The position numbers were made by a program, and so were the translations under genes. Of a stretch of DNA of 64,000 bases, positions 17,460 to 28,100 are shown one piece after another (position 1 is the first letter of the stretch; every line of letters begins with the position of its first letter). The DNA comes from an uncultured Parabacteroides sp. (lineage in GTDB: Bacteria; Bacteroidota; Bacteroidia; Bacteroidales; Tannerellaceae): the NCBI GenBank assembly GCA_910577325.1, contig CAJTMR010000002.1:234488-298487 (forward strand), given 5' to 3'. Under the pieces are notes generated by a model. The model was not told the origin of the DNA and searched no databases. It worked only from the letters and a program-made list of their open reading frames with translations.

Positions 17460-19496
17460 ATGAGACACACAATCTTTAGTCTGATACTCCTTTTTATCAG
17501 CACTTCAGTCTTTGCGGAACGTAAGGAAATCCTGTTGAACGAAAACTGGATGTTCCGCTTTTCCCATCAGGTACAGTTTAAAAGTGAAGAACGGGTGAAC
17601 CTGCCCCATACCTGGAACAGTGGCGATGCCCTTTCGGGTAAACAGGATTATTATCGCGGGATGGGTAATTATACCAAAAAACTGTTCGTAAAACCCGAAT
17701 GGGAAGGCAAGCGGCTCTTTCTGCGTTTTGAAGGAGTGAATACGGTTGCCAATGTTTTCATCAACGATGTACATCTTGGCGAGCATCGCGGGGGATATGG
17801 CGCGTTTGTATTTGAGATTACCGGTAAAGTGAAATATAATGCTGACAACCGGATATTGGTAAAAGTAAACAATGCCTTGCAACAAGATGTTATGCCGTTA
17901 GTCGGCGATTTTAACTTTTACGGAGGCATTTACCGGGATGTAAATCTGATTATCACAGATCCGGTTAATATTTCTTTGACCGATTATGCTTCTCCCGGTG
18001 TCTATCTGATTCAGAATAAGGTGACGAAAGAACAGGCTGACGTAAGAGCAAAGGTTCTGGTCTCTAACGCAAGCGCGGCAGCTCAGCCTGTAAAGGTGGA
18101 TGTGAAGATATGGGATGGCGATAAGCTCGTCCAACAGCAGGATATAAAGGTGACCGTGGAGGCTAATGACTGGGTTACGACGGGAATGGACCTGACTATC
18201 CGGAATCCTCATTTGTGGAATGGCCGTAAAGATCCGTTCATGTATAAGGCTGAAGTATCTCTTTCCTCCAAAGGCCGGATAATCGACCGGATTGTCCAAC
18301 CGTTGGGTTTGCGTTTTTATCATGTGGATGCCGAGGAAGGCTTCTTCCTGAACGGCGAACATCTGAAACTGAAAGGGGTATGCCGCCACCAGGATCGGGC
18401 GGAAAGGGGAAATGCGCTTTACAAGATGCACCACGATGAGGATGCCGCCATTATGGCCGAGATGGGAGCGAATGCCGTTCGTTTGGCCCACTATCCGCAG
18501 GCAACCTACTTTTATGACCTGATGGATAAATACGGTATTGTCACCTGGGCTGAGATCCCGCAGATCGGGCCGGGCGGATACCAGGACCGGGGTTATATCA
18601 ACCAGCCTTCTTTCCGCGAGAACGGAAAAGAACAGTTGAAAGAATTGATCCGCCAGCATTATAACCATCCGTCGATCTGTTTCTGGGGGTTGTTCAATGA
18701 GTTGAAGACCATCGGAGACAATCCGACCGAATATATCGAGGAGCTGAACGACCTGGCCCATAAGGAGGATTCGACCCGGTTGACGACATCGGCCAGCTTC
18801 CTTTCTTACGACGATGGTATAAATAAGGTGACCGATGTGATTGCCTGGAACCAGTATTTCGGCTGGTATGGCGGTTCTCCGTCCGATATGGGAAAATGGC
18901 TGGATGCCAACCACAAGGCGCATCCGGAATATAAGATCGCCATCAGCGAGTATGGCGCAGGGGCGAGTATTTACCATCAGCAGGATTCCGTGAAGCGGGG
19001 AGTCGCTTCAGGCTGGTGGCATCCGGAGAATTACCAGACCTATTATCATATCGGTAACTGGAAAGCTTTGGCGGAACGTCCGTTTGTCTGGGGCTCTTTC
19101 ATTTGGAACCTGTTTGATTTCGGTGCGGCCCACCGTGTGGAAGGCGATCGCCCCGGTATCAACGACAAAGGCCTGGTTACTTTCGACCGCAAGGTGAAGA
19201 AAGATGCTTTCTATTTCTATAAGGCAAACTGGAATACCGAGGAACCGTTCGTCTATATTACGAATCGTCGTCATCGCGATCGTTCATTGGCAGTAACGGA
19301 CATCATGATCTTCTCCAATCAGCCGGAAGTCGAATTGTTTGTAAACGGAAAAAGCATCGGTCGGCAAAAACCGGACGAATATGCGACATTCGAGTGGAAA
19401 GGGGTCGTTTTGCAGGATGGGGAGAATACGATAGAGGCTCGTTCCACCCAAAAGAAAAATCCTGTGAATGACAAGGTGGTCTGGACGGTGAAATAA
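17460..19496 (+). CDS. GH2-family glycosidase (beta-galactosidase/glucuronidase-like)
   Basis: A secreted retaining glycosidase of 678 aa. After the signal peptide (about 1-19) come the sugar-binding jelly roll (LPHTWNSGDA, FEGVNTVANVFIND), the immunoglobulin-like domain and the TIM barrel. The acid/base Glu is in LFNELK (Glu414) and the nucleophile in ISEYGAG (Glu497). A DUF4982-like beta domain ends the protein (ELFVNGKSIG). It is shorter than LacZ but normal for Bacteroidetes GH2 enzymes. The promoter resembles that of the lyase gene at 30441, so both may act on the same glycan. The specificity (galactoside or glucuronide) is not decided. Confidence 0.9.
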   Translation: MRHTIFSLILLFISTSVFAERKEILLNENWMFRFSHQVQFKSEERVNLPHTWNSGDALSGKQDYYRGMGNYTKKLFVKPEWEGKRLFLRFEGVNTVANVFINDVHLGEHRGGYGAFVFEITGKVKYNADNRILVKVNNALQQDVMPLVGDFNFYGGIYRDVNLIITDPVNISLTDYASPGVYLIQNKVTKEQADVRAKVLVSNASAAAQPVKVDVKIWDGDKLVQQQDIKVTVEANDWVTTGMDLTIRNPHLWNGRKDPFMYKAEVSLSSKGRIIDRIVQPLGLRFYHVDAEEGFFLNGEHLKLKGVCRHQDRAERGNALYKMHHDEDAAIMAEMGANAVRLAHYPQATYFYDLMDKYGIVTWAEIPQIGPGGYQDRGYINQPSFRENGKEQLKELIRQHYNHPSICFWGLFNELKTIGDNPTEYIEELNDLAHKEDSTRLTTSASFLSYDDGINKVTDVIAWNQYFGWYGGSPSDMGKWLDANHKAHPEYKIAISEYGAGASIYHQQDSVKRGVASGWWHPENYQTYYHIGNWKALAERPFVWGSFIWNLFDFGAAHRVEGDRPGINDKGLVTFDRKVKKDAFYFYKANWNTEEPFVYITNRRHRDRSLAVTDIMIFSNQPEVELFVNGKSIGRQKPDEYATFEWKGVVLQDGENTIEARSTQKKNPVNDKVVWTVK

Positions 19497-19501
19497 TATT
19501 T

Positions 19502-19533
19502 AAGGGAGGTGTCAAAAATCATCTCCCTTTTTT
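19502..19533 (+). terminator. Rho-independent terminator after the GH2 gene
   Basis: AAGGGAG and CTCCCTT pair around a 14-nt loop, followed by TTTTT. Confidence 0.8.
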
Positions 19534-19575
19534 ATTCCTTCCCGTAAGGGATGGCAAGGATATTGGATTCGGTAT

Positions 19576-19626
19576 AAAAAACGAAGTTACTTTCGGAAGG
19601 GCCGAACCCTTCACAAAAGTAACTTC
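19576..19626 (-). terminator. Rho-independent terminator after SusD of PUL B
   Basis: On the minus strand GAAGTTACTTT pairs with AAAGTAACTTC around an inner stem GAAGGG/CCCTTC. A run of T follows. It lies about 20 nt after the SusD stop. Confidence 0.8.
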
Positions 19627-19645
19627 TAAGGGCCTTAAAAAACTA

Positions 19646-21361
19646 TTACCAGTTCGGATTTTGTTCTAAAGATCCATTTATTTCGATTTCAGTAGCAGGA
19701 ATCGGCCACAGATAATCGCGATTTTCACGGAATACACGAGTCAATAGACGTTTGCCGGTGATACCGTATTCTTCACGGTTCAATAAGGTGTGGGATAATT
19801 TCCAACGGCGCAAATCGCTGTCACGAATACCTTCACCTGCCAGTTCATAAGCTCTTTCACGGAAAATACGCTGGAACACTTCGTCTTTGCTATTTGCAGC
19901 CAGATAAGAAGGACCGCTATTCAATAAAGCGATACCGGCACGGGCACGGACTTTATTGATATATTCGACCGCTTTCGGTTGATTCCCTATCTCATTGTAA
20001 CATTCGGCCAACAGCAGATAAACGTCCGCCAAGCGGATGATCGGGAAGTTGACAGGCGTATGTTCACGATTCGTAATAGCTCCGTTCCAGTCACCTTCGG
20101 GAACAAATTTTCTCCAGAAATAGGTTTCCCATCCCCCTCTGTTATTACGCATGAAACCATTATTTTCATTTACCGCCACAACATCGCCTTTCTGGTTCTT
20201 TGCGAAAATGAATGTCATTAGGCGTTCCTCATTACGATTCCAGCCCAGATAAGTAGTATAAGGAGCAATAACCGTAGCCATCAAACGCGGGTCGCGCTGG
20301 TCCCACATCTCCAGTATTTTATCCGCTTCGGCCGGTCTGTCCAGAATTTCAATACCGGCATCATCGACCGTACACCTGAATACTCGTTCGCGGACCTGGT
20401 TGTCTGTCGTATAACCCGGGAACAATTCGTCCCAATCGAACGGACGTCCATCTTTATACTCATACATATCCACCAGATTGACAGATGGTAATGTATTATT
20501 CCAGCAACTGCCGTAAGAATTGCGAGTACCGGCATAGAAACACAATGGCATACCGTAGTCATTACCTGTACCTCCCAGATTGATAATGGAGAAAATCATT
20601 TCGGAACTTGTATGGCCGGTCAGGTTGAACAGATCTGCAAAATTGCTGTACAGTTCATGTCCGTTTGTTGACTTTTCAAGATTTTCAATAGCCTTTTCGT
20701 AGTTCTTATTATAAAGATACACCTTACCGAGCAAAGCCTGGACAGCAGTCAATGTCACACGTCCATAGTTGGCATCATCCCATCTGTCAGGCAACCCTGA
20801 ATTCAGGGCCTTTTCCAGATCACTGATAATGAACGCCCGTGTTTCTTCTGCTGAACTTCTGGGTTTCATCAAGTTGTTGAAATCCTGCTCCAGATTTGTT
20901 GTCTCGTCATACAAAGGGAGCCCTCCGAAATAATCCAACAGATGGAAATAGATCAACGCACGTAAGAAACGGGCTTCTCCCAACATTTTATTTTTTACGT
21001 CTTCGTCAATAGGTGCTTCACCAATACTACGGATCGCCAGATTGGCACGTTGGACGGCATTGTAACCGTTTTGCCATTTCCCATTCAGAAAGCCGGTACG
21101 TGGCGTGCAAGTACCCAATTGAAGGGCTTCATACTGGTCATAACCAACAGCAACATCGGAATTTACGTCGATCATGAACATCTTGCCATACAAGTCGGTA
21201 TTTTTCAGGGACGCATAAACCCCCATCAAACCGGACTTGCATTGATCCTCTGTCTGCCAGAAGGTTGAAGAACTCAACTGATCGTAAGGAGCCCTGTCTA
21301 AATCGTAGCAGCTTGTCAATGCCAAGAGTGCTGCTAAAAAAGGCATAATATATTTTTTCAT
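19646..21361 (-). CDS. SusD/RagB outer membrane lipoprotein (PUL B)
   Basis: A 571-aa surface glycan-binding lipoprotein with lipobox LTSCYD (Cys about 18). Family regions include ARFLRALIYFHLLDYFGG and, near the C terminus, YINKVRARAGIALL and RIFRERAYELAGEGIRDSDL. It begins 34 nt after its SusC partner and ends at a strong terminator. No enzyme gene follows, so this operon is a bare SusC/SusD pair and must rely on enzymes encoded elsewhere. Confidence 0.95.
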   Translation of the reverse strand: MKKYIMPFLAALLALTSCYDLDRAPYDQLSSSTFWQTEDQCKSGLMGVYASLKNTDLYGKMFMIDVNSDVAVGYDQYEALQLGTCTPRTGFLNGKWQNGYNAVQRANLAIRSIGEAPIDEDVKNKMLGEARFLRALIYFHLLDYFGGLPLYDETTNLEQDFNNLMKPRSSAEETRAFIISDLEKALNSGLPDRWDDANYGRVTLTAVQALLGKVYLYNKNYEKAIENLEKSTNGHELYSNFADLFNLTGHTSSEMIFSIINLGGTGNDYGMPLCFYAGTRNSYGSCWNNTLPSVNLVDMYEYKDGRPFDWDELFPGYTTDNQVRERVFRCTVDDAGIEILDRPAEADKILEMWDQRDPRLMATVIAPYTTYLGWNRNEERLMTFIFAKNQKGDVVAVNENNGFMRNNRGGWETYFWRKFVPEGDWNGAITNREHTPVNFPIIRLADVYLLLAECYNEIGNQPKAVEYINKVRARAGIALLNSGPSYLAANSKDEVFQRIFRERAYELAGEGIRDSDLRRWKLSHTLLNREEYGITGKRLLTRVFRENRDYLWPIPATEIEINGSLEQNPNW

Positions 21362-21395
21362 CTTATAATTCTGTTTATAAATTCAACAAACGTGA

Positions 21396-24300
21396 TTAGA
21401 ATGTTACATTGACACCGATGACAGCCTGACGCATGGTCGGATATGTAATACCATCTATTTCCGGATCATACCCTTTCCATTTTGTGAATGTAAAGAAGTT
21501 TTCCAAACTACCGTAGATTCTGACTCTGTCCATATAGGCGGCTTTTGTCCATGCCGAAGGCAATGTATATCCCAACGTGATATTTCGTATTTTCAGATAA
21601 GCTTTGCTTGCCACCCAAAAATCGGAATATTGCTCATTACGCGTGTCACTATAGTCCAACAGACGAGGATATTTCGCATCCGTGCGGCCTTCATACCAAC
21701 GTCCTTCGATAATATCGGCGTTCAACTGATAGCCCTGACGGACTGTTGATTTATACAGAGCACTCAGATATACATCTTTTATACCTGCTTGTCCTTGGAG
21801 CAGAGCAGAGAAATCGATGCCTTTCCAATTGAATCCCAAGTTCATGCCATATGTGAATGTCGGGTTTTTACCGTTACCGACAACAACGCGGTCGTCATCA
21901 TTTACCAAACCGTCACCATTCAAATCCTTGTAAAGGATATCACCCTTTTGCGGAGTTCCATATGGGAATACGACTTTACCTTTCACATCCGGATTATCCA
22001 GCATGGACTGTACCAAAGCCAAGTCTTCATCTGTCTGAACGATACGATCTATTTCGCGAACATACAACGACCAGATAGGCAGGCCTTCCTTCAACATTCT
22101 CGCGCCGTCATAAGAAGGATCGTCGCCTTTGAACTTATCCACATTATTTTTGATATAAGTAAAGTTGAACCCGACGTTATAAGAGAAATCTTTGCCGGCT
22201 CTGTCACTCCAGTTTGCAGAGAATTCAAGGCCTTTATTGGTTACTTGCGCTGCGTTTTGCTTGGGGATAGTTGCATTGCCATGTACCATCGGGGCAGGAA
22301 GGTCGATCAGGATTCCATCCGTCTTCTTGTTAAAGAATTCGATGCTTCCGGACAGGCGGTTTCCTAAAACGTTATAGTCAAGACCGACGTTTGTGATATA
22401 AGTAGTTTCCCATGTCAAAGCTGCATTCGCGATAGCAGTCTGCGACAATCCCATTGCCACGGCACGAGCCAGGACATAGTTCGTTTGTGCATACAAAGAT
22501 TGTGAAGTATAGTTGCCATCGTTATCGCGGTTGGAACCTAACGTGTTGTTTCCCAGCGAACCGTATGAAGCACGGATCTTCAAGTTATCCAGCCAACCGA
22601 TATTTTTCATGAATTCTTCTTCAGAGATACGCCATGCTGCTGAAAAAGACGGGAAATATCCCCACCGGTTATCAGCCAGAAAACGCGAAGAACCATCTGC
22701 ACGTAAGTTTGCTTCAAACAGGTATTTGTCGTCCCATCCTAAATTCAGACGCCCGAAATAAGAGCGCATAGCCCATTCTGTAATATTACCGGTTGAAGAA
22801 GATTCGCCGATTGCACCACCGATCACGCCCAGCGAAGAATCGATAAGATCTTTACGTGTCGCGCTGAAATATTGGCGTTTATACTGTTCCTGACTGGCTC
22901 CGACCATCAAGTTCGTGCTCAAACGATCATCAAAGAAGTTCCGTTCATACCGAACAGTCGCATCCATAAAGTTTCTGAAAGTCTTTTCATTATAATTATA
23001 AATGCTGGTTTGACCGACTCCATCCGTATATAAAGTGTTCGTCTGGAAGTTGTACATCGGGACAAAATTCGGTTTGCTCTCTTTAAACTTATCAAAATAA
23101 TCATAAGTATAAGAACCTTGAATCGTTAAACCTTTCAAGGGTGTCAGAATCGCATACAAACGAGTCTTCAATGTATTTGTCTGGACATTACCAGTCGTGT
23201 TTCTCAGACGATTATAAGGATTGTTCGTTGCATTTTGGGGATCATCTTCCGCATTTGCATTGATACCTAATCTGTTTTGATCATCCAAATATGCAATACC
23301 CGGATTTCCACCGGTCAATCCGTATGTATAGATATCTTTGATATTTTCGCTGACAGGTGTCGTGTTTGCTGTGTATCCGCTTAGATTAACGCCCAGTTTC
23401 AACCAATCTTTAATTTGAGAATCAATATTCGCACGAAGGCTGAAGCGTTCATAGCCACAATTTTCAAGGATACCCGGGTTGTTCAGATAATTGAAAGAAG
23501 TATAATAGGTGATCTTTTCCGAACCGCCGGATGCAGACAGATTATGTTGATGGGAAACACCGGTTTCATAGACATCAAAAATGTCATTGTTCGGGTAAGC
23601 CAGATAGTTCGGCATGCCATATTCGTTCAATCCGTTCGGATCTTTCGATTTTTCACGCCAGAGATTGATCACATTCTGAGAGAAAGGCGCCGGCTTGTTA
23701 CTGTTTGTCATACCTTCATTCAGGTACTCCATATAGCTTGCATAATCGGAAACCACATCATAAGGCTTATCCAACGTTTGGAAAGACACATAGCCGGTAT
23801 AATCCAACTTCATTTTACCGGATTTGCCGGATTTGGTCGTAATCAAGATAACACCGTTGGCTGCACGGGAACCATAGATCGCAGATGAAGCCGCATCCTT
23901 CAAGACACTGACCGTTTCGACATCCTGCGGACTGACGCTATTCAGACTGCCTTCCACACCGTCGATAATGACCAGAGGGGAAGAGTTGTTCAAAGTACCC
24001 TGACCACGCACTTTAATATCCGCATCTCCATTGTTGGATGGGATATTGTTGCTGGACGTGATTTGCACACCGGGAGCAGTACCGGCCAAAGCTGTTGAAA
24101 TGTTTGTCAACGGACGGCTTTCTGCCATCTCACTGACATTGACGGAAGTAACGGAACCAGACAAGTTGACTTTTTTCTGCGTACCATAACCTACGACTAC
24201 GACTTCTTCCAATGCTTGGGAATCCTCAATAATTTTGATAGTGAATGATTTTTGGTTGTTTACCGGAATTTGTTGCTCCTTATATCCGATAAATGAAACG

Positions 24301-24599
24301 ACCAAAATTGAATTAGGAGAAACTTCTAAACTGAAATTACCGTCCATGTCGGTAATCGTACCGTTAGTAGTTCCTTTTTCCACAACGTTTGCCCCGGCAA
24401 TCGGACCAAACTGATCTTCTACCACACCCTTGATAGTGTATTTGGCCTGTTGTGGCGAAGCGACAACAGGGTTAGGTTCTGTAGAACCTGATGCACCGGT
24501 TGAAGGATTAGCAGAGGCTATCCCGATTGTTGCCAGAAACATGGAAGCTCCCAAGAACATCGCTCTCGATACATAAAAGCGTTTAAAATCTTTTGTCAT
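21396..24599 (-). CDS. SusC/RagA TonB-linked outer membrane protein (PUL B)
   Basis: A glycan importer of 1067 aa without an STN domain. It has a signal region (residues 1-30), a CPD-like domain (IKGVVEDQFGPIAGANVVEK), the TonB box region (EEVVVVGYGTQKK), the plug (VSVLKDAASSAIYGSRAANG) and the barrel. Its first 30 or so residues and its 122-nt leader are nearly the same as those of the divergent SusC at 25140, forming a long inverted repeat between them. No regulator gene is next to it. Confidence 0.96.
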   Translation of the reverse strand: MTKDFKRFYVSRAMFLGASMFLATIGIASANPSTGASGSTEPNPVVASPQQAKYTIKGVVEDQFGPIAGANVVEKGTTNGTITDMDGNFSLEVSPNSILVVSFIGYKEQQIPVNNQKSFTIKIIEDSQALEEVVVVGYGTQKKVNLSGSVTSVNVSEMAESRPLTNISTALAGTAPGVQITSSNNIPSNNGDADIKVRGQGTLNNSSPLVIIDGVEGSLNSVSPQDVETVSVLKDAASSAIYGSRAANGVILITTKSGKSGKMKLDYTGYVSFQTLDKPYDVVSDYASYMEYLNEGMTNSNKPAPFSQNVINLWREKSKDPNGLNEYGMPNYLAYPNNDIFDVYETGVSHQHNLSASGGSEKITYYTSFNYLNNPGILENCGYERFSLRANIDSQIKDWLKLGVNLSGYTANTTPVSENIKDIYTYGLTGGNPGIAYLDDQNRLGINANAEDDPQNATNNPYNRLRNTTGNVQTNTLKTRLYAILTPLKGLTIQGSYTYDYFDKFKESKPNFVPMYNFQTNTLYTDGVGQTSIYNYNEKTFRNFMDATVRYERNFFDDRLSTNLMVGASQEQYKRQYFSATRKDLIDSSLGVIGGAIGESSSTGNITEWAMRSYFGRLNLGWDDKYLFEANLRADGSSRFLADNRWGYFPSFSAAWRISEEEFMKNIGWLDNLKIRASYGSLGNNTLGSNRDNDGNYTSQSLYAQTNYVLARAVAMGLSQTAIANAALTWETTYITNVGLDYNVLGNRLSGSIEFFNKKTDGILIDLPAPMVHGNATIPKQNAAQVTNKGLEFSANWSDRAGKDFSYNVGFNFTYIKNNVDKFKGDDPSYDGARMLKEGLPIWSLYVREIDRIVQTDEDLALVQSMLDNPDVKGKVVFPYGTPQKGDILYKDLNGDGLVNDDDRVVVGNGKNPTFTYGMNLGFNWKGIDFSALLQGQAGIKDVYLSALYKSTVRQGYQLNADIIEGRWYEGRTDAKYPRLLDYSDTRNEQYSDFWVASKAYLKIRNITLGYTLPSAWTKAAYMDRVRIYGSLENFFTFTKWKGYDPEIDGITYPTMRQAVIGVNVTF

Positions 24600-24721
24600 A
24601 ATAACACCAGATTGATTGATAAATTGATAATAATTCTCGTTTCTCTAAGTAGTCACTTTGTGTTTTTTCTATCGTGTTTTTCACAAAAGTGTGTCTCGAT
24701 CTGAGTTCTTCAAGAACTATG
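24600..24721 (-). repeat. Left arm of long inverted repeat (leader of SusC, PUL B)
   Basis: Read on the minus strand, the first 45 nt from 24721 (starting CATAGTTCTTGAAGAACT) are identical to the first 45 nt of the right arm at 25017. The rest of the leader and about 100 nt of coding sequence are close to identical. The odd palindrome AGTTCTTGAAGAACT is at its outer edge. Confidence 0.85.
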
Positions 24722-24733
24722 ATCAGAACGCTG

Positions 24734-24741
24734 CAAATTTA
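24734..24741 (-). promoter_or_regulatory. -7 promoter element for SusC/SusD of PUL B
   Basis: TAAATTTG on the minus strand matches TAnnTTTG and lies 12 nt before the CATAGTTC repeat edge. This is almost the same spacing as the TATTTTTG element at 14273 relative to its repeat arm. Confidence 0.5.
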
Positions 24742-24873
24742 GATGTTAATAATGTGCATGGATGTATAATTTTATCCATTTGATATGCACTAATCTTCCA
24801 GCGGTGAGTTTTTAGCAATACATTAAATATTTATGTATTAATACATTATCGCATCCATATTTTATATAACATA

Positions 24874-24881
24874 TAAATTTG
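24874..24881 (+). promoter_or_regulatory. Possible -7 element toward SusC of PUL C
   Basis: TAAATTTG on the plus strand matches the consensus but would give a leader of about 250 nt. No -33 element was found, and the AT-rich context raises the chance of a random match. Confidence 0.3.
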
Positions 24882-25016
24882 GTTTAATAAGTAATATATT
24901 TATTTAGAATTCATGTTTGAATATCTGACGCCCCTACATCGAAGTATAAAAACGAAAACATTGAGGCTAATGCTTGTAATTTGACAGATATGGATCATAA
25001 ATGGACGATAAAGCAC

Positions 25017-25139
25017 CATAGTTCTTGAAGAACTCAGATCGAGACACACTTTTGTGAAAAATACGATACGAAAAACACAAAGTGACTATTTAGAGAAACA
25101 TAAATTATCATCAATCTATTAATTCAATCTGGTGTTATT
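25017..25139 (+). repeat. Right arm of long inverted repeat (leader of SusC, PUL C)
   Basis: This 123-nt leader begins CATAGTTCTTGAAGAACT and mirrors 24600-24721. The similarity continues past the ATG at 25140 into the signal peptide region. Confidence 0.85.
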
Positions 25140-28100
25140 ATGACAAAAGATTTAAAATGCTTTTATGTATCGAGAGCGATGTTTCTGGGAGCTTCCATGT
25201 TTCTGGCATCAATCGGGATGGCATCGGCCAATCCTTCTTTCGGTATACTTGATTCTGCAGAATCAAGTCCTGTTGTGGCGAAGCGACAACAGGCTAAACA
25301 CACTATCAAGGGGGTAGTGGAGGATGCACTTGGTCCGATCGCCGGGGCAAACGTTGTGGAAAAAGGAACTACTAACGGTACGATTACCGACATGGACGGT
25401 AATTTCACGTTGGACGTGGCTTCTAATGCAATATTAGTGGTTTCCTATATCGGATATCAAAATTTGGAAGTCTCTGTAAACGGACAGAAAGACTTCAAGA
25501 TCAGTCTCAAGGAAGATTCCCAGGCTTTGGAAGAAGTTGTCGTCGTGGGATATGGCACGCAGAAGAAGGTGAATTTGACCGGATCTGTTTCTTCCGTTGA
25601 TTTTGCCGATCAGGCATTGTCACGTCCGATCACGAACGTGTCGAACGCGTTGGCCGGTTTAAGTGCAGGTGTACAGGTCCAGCAAACATCCGGACAACCG
25701 GGTAGCGACGGTTCGAAAATCCGTATTCGTGGTGTCGGAACGTTGAACAACCAAGATCCCTTGGTGCTGGTCGATGGGATAGAAGGTTCGATGGACTTGG
25801 TCAATCCGTTGGATATTGAATCTGTTTCCGTTTTGAAGGATGCTGCCGCTTCTTCCATCTACGGCTCGCGTGCGGCGAATGGTGTTATTTTGATCACGAC
25901 CAAAAAAGGAAAAGCCGGAAAATTGTCCGTCTCTTATTCGGGACGTATTTCTTACGCACAACCGACTAACCTGATTGACCAGGTTACGGATTATGCCGAC
26001 TATATGACGTGGGTGAACGAGTCGTTCGAAAATATCGGCCAGCCCAATCATTTTGCGCAGAGTACGATTGACTTGTGGCGCGAGAAATCATTGGACCCGA
26101 ACGGGCTGAACGAAAACGGTGTCCCCAATTATATCGCTTATCCGAACACGAACTGGCAGGATTATCTGTTCCAGCACGGTTTGATCAATGACCATAATGT
26201 GTCAGTGAACGGCGGTTCGGAAAAACTTCGCGTGTTGATGTCAGCCGGCTATCTGGATAATCCGGGATTGGTTGAAAATACGGGTATCAAGAAATATTCG
26301 TTGCGTGCCAATATCGAAGCCGACATTACAAGTTGGTTGACGGTTGGAACCCGTACTTTTGCTACCCAAGAGGACAAGGAAGCCGGAAATTTCGATAATG
26401 CCAACAACTATCTGCGTCAGACGACTCCCGGTCTGTATCCGGAATGGAACGGAGCGTATGGTTATCCGGAAGCACCGGAAGAATCGGCAACGGCCAATTC
26501 AATTGGTGCTTTCTTGAACGGACAGGACGGAAAGAAGCAGAAAACGAACTTCAATACAACCTTGTACACCCGTATCTCTCCGTTGAAAGGACTCTCCTGG
26601 GATTTCAACTTGAACTACAAGCGCTATTGGGAAGACAACCAGACTTGGACGAACCCGTATGAAAAGGTCCGCTTCAGTGATGGAACTGTTATGTCTCCGG
26701 CAACCGAGCCGTCGGAAATGACAACCTATTTCTATAATCGTTCCGACTATAGTTATAACATACAGAACATCTTGCGTTATAACACGACGATCAATAACGA
26801 CCATGATTTGGGTATCATGGGGGGATATGAGGAATACTACTACAAACGCGATACACGTAACGCGACGAAGAAAGGCCTGATTGACTCCAGTATCCACACA
26901 CCGGGATCGGCAACGGAAATGTTGAGCATCGGCGGTAGTGCTTTTGACCGTGCCCGTCGTTCGTTCTTTGCTCGTGTGAACTATGCTTACCGGTCCAAAT
27001 ATTTGTTTGAAGCCAATATCCGTCATGACGGCGATGCCCGTTACCATGCAGACTACCGTTGGGGTAACTTCCCTTCGTTCTCGGCAGCTTGGCGTGTTAC
27101 GGAAGAAAGTTTCATGGAAAATACGAAAAACTGGTTGGATAACTTGAAATTACGTCTTTCTTACGGTTCTGTCGGTAATAACGGTGGTAGCGATGTCGGT
27201 GAATATGAATACCAGTCTACTTACGGTAGTGCCCGTTATCCGTTAGGCGGTAAGCTGATGTCCGGATTGGCTTCCACTTCCATTGCCAACTCCCTGTTGT
27301 CATGGGAAACCTCCAAGATGACGAACGTTGGTATCGATTTGAACGCATTAAGTAACCGTTTGTCGTTCACGGCTGATGTGTTCGTGAAGAATACGACCGG
27401 TATCTTGTTTACTCCTTCCATCTATCTGACGGCCGGTGACAAGTCTGCTCCTCGCAAGAACATTGCGGAAGTACGGACGAAAGGTGTCGAGTTGACGTTG
27501 GGATGGAAAGACCAGATCAACGATTTCAGCTACTCTGTCAGCGGTAACTTCTCTTATACGCCGAACAAAGTCCGCAAATACAAAGGTGAATTCAAAGCCG
27601 GATATGATGAAAACGGCAAATGGGTGAGCAATATCGGCGACGTGGCTTCCAGCTCTTCAGCCGTCAACCCGATTGTGGAAGGCCATGCCATGAAGGAATA
27701 CTACTTGCGTAATCCGTATAAAGGAACCGGAAAAGGATATGCCGCCGATGGCGTCAACGGTGGTCCCGTCGATGGTATGATCCGTACGGAAAGCGATATG
27801 GAATGGTTGAAAGCCATGATCGAAGAAGGTTATACTTTCATGCCGAACAAGACTGTCAAGAAAGACAAGATCTGGTATGGCGACTATGTCTATGCGGATG
27901 AAAACGGCGATGGTATCTACGGTGGTGCCGACGATAAAGTGTTCCAAGGTGTGTCGAGCGACCCGAAATACAACTTCGGTCTTCAGTTATCTGCCGCTTG
28001 GAAAGGGTTCGACCTGTCTATGAACTGGGCCGGAGCTGCCGGATTCAAACTGTATTGGGGGTCTTCCACAGGCTACAACTCGCCGACGACCCGTGTCGGG

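Larger units (their letters stand above)
24722..25016. other. Central segment between divergent SusC operons, candidate invertible promoter region
   Basis: This 295-bp AT-rich segment is enclosed by the inverted arms and contains no gene. It holds TAAATTTG on the minus strand (24734-24741), 12 nt from the left arm, and TAAATTTG on the plus strand (24874-24881), far from the right arm. At the place symmetrical to the first, the right side has only TAAATGGA (near 24998). Confidence 0.5.

Noticed and set aside
17898..18977. A 359-codon open frame on the minus strand
   Set aside because: It is antisense to the GH2 gene, whose catalytic motifs are intact. No independent support.
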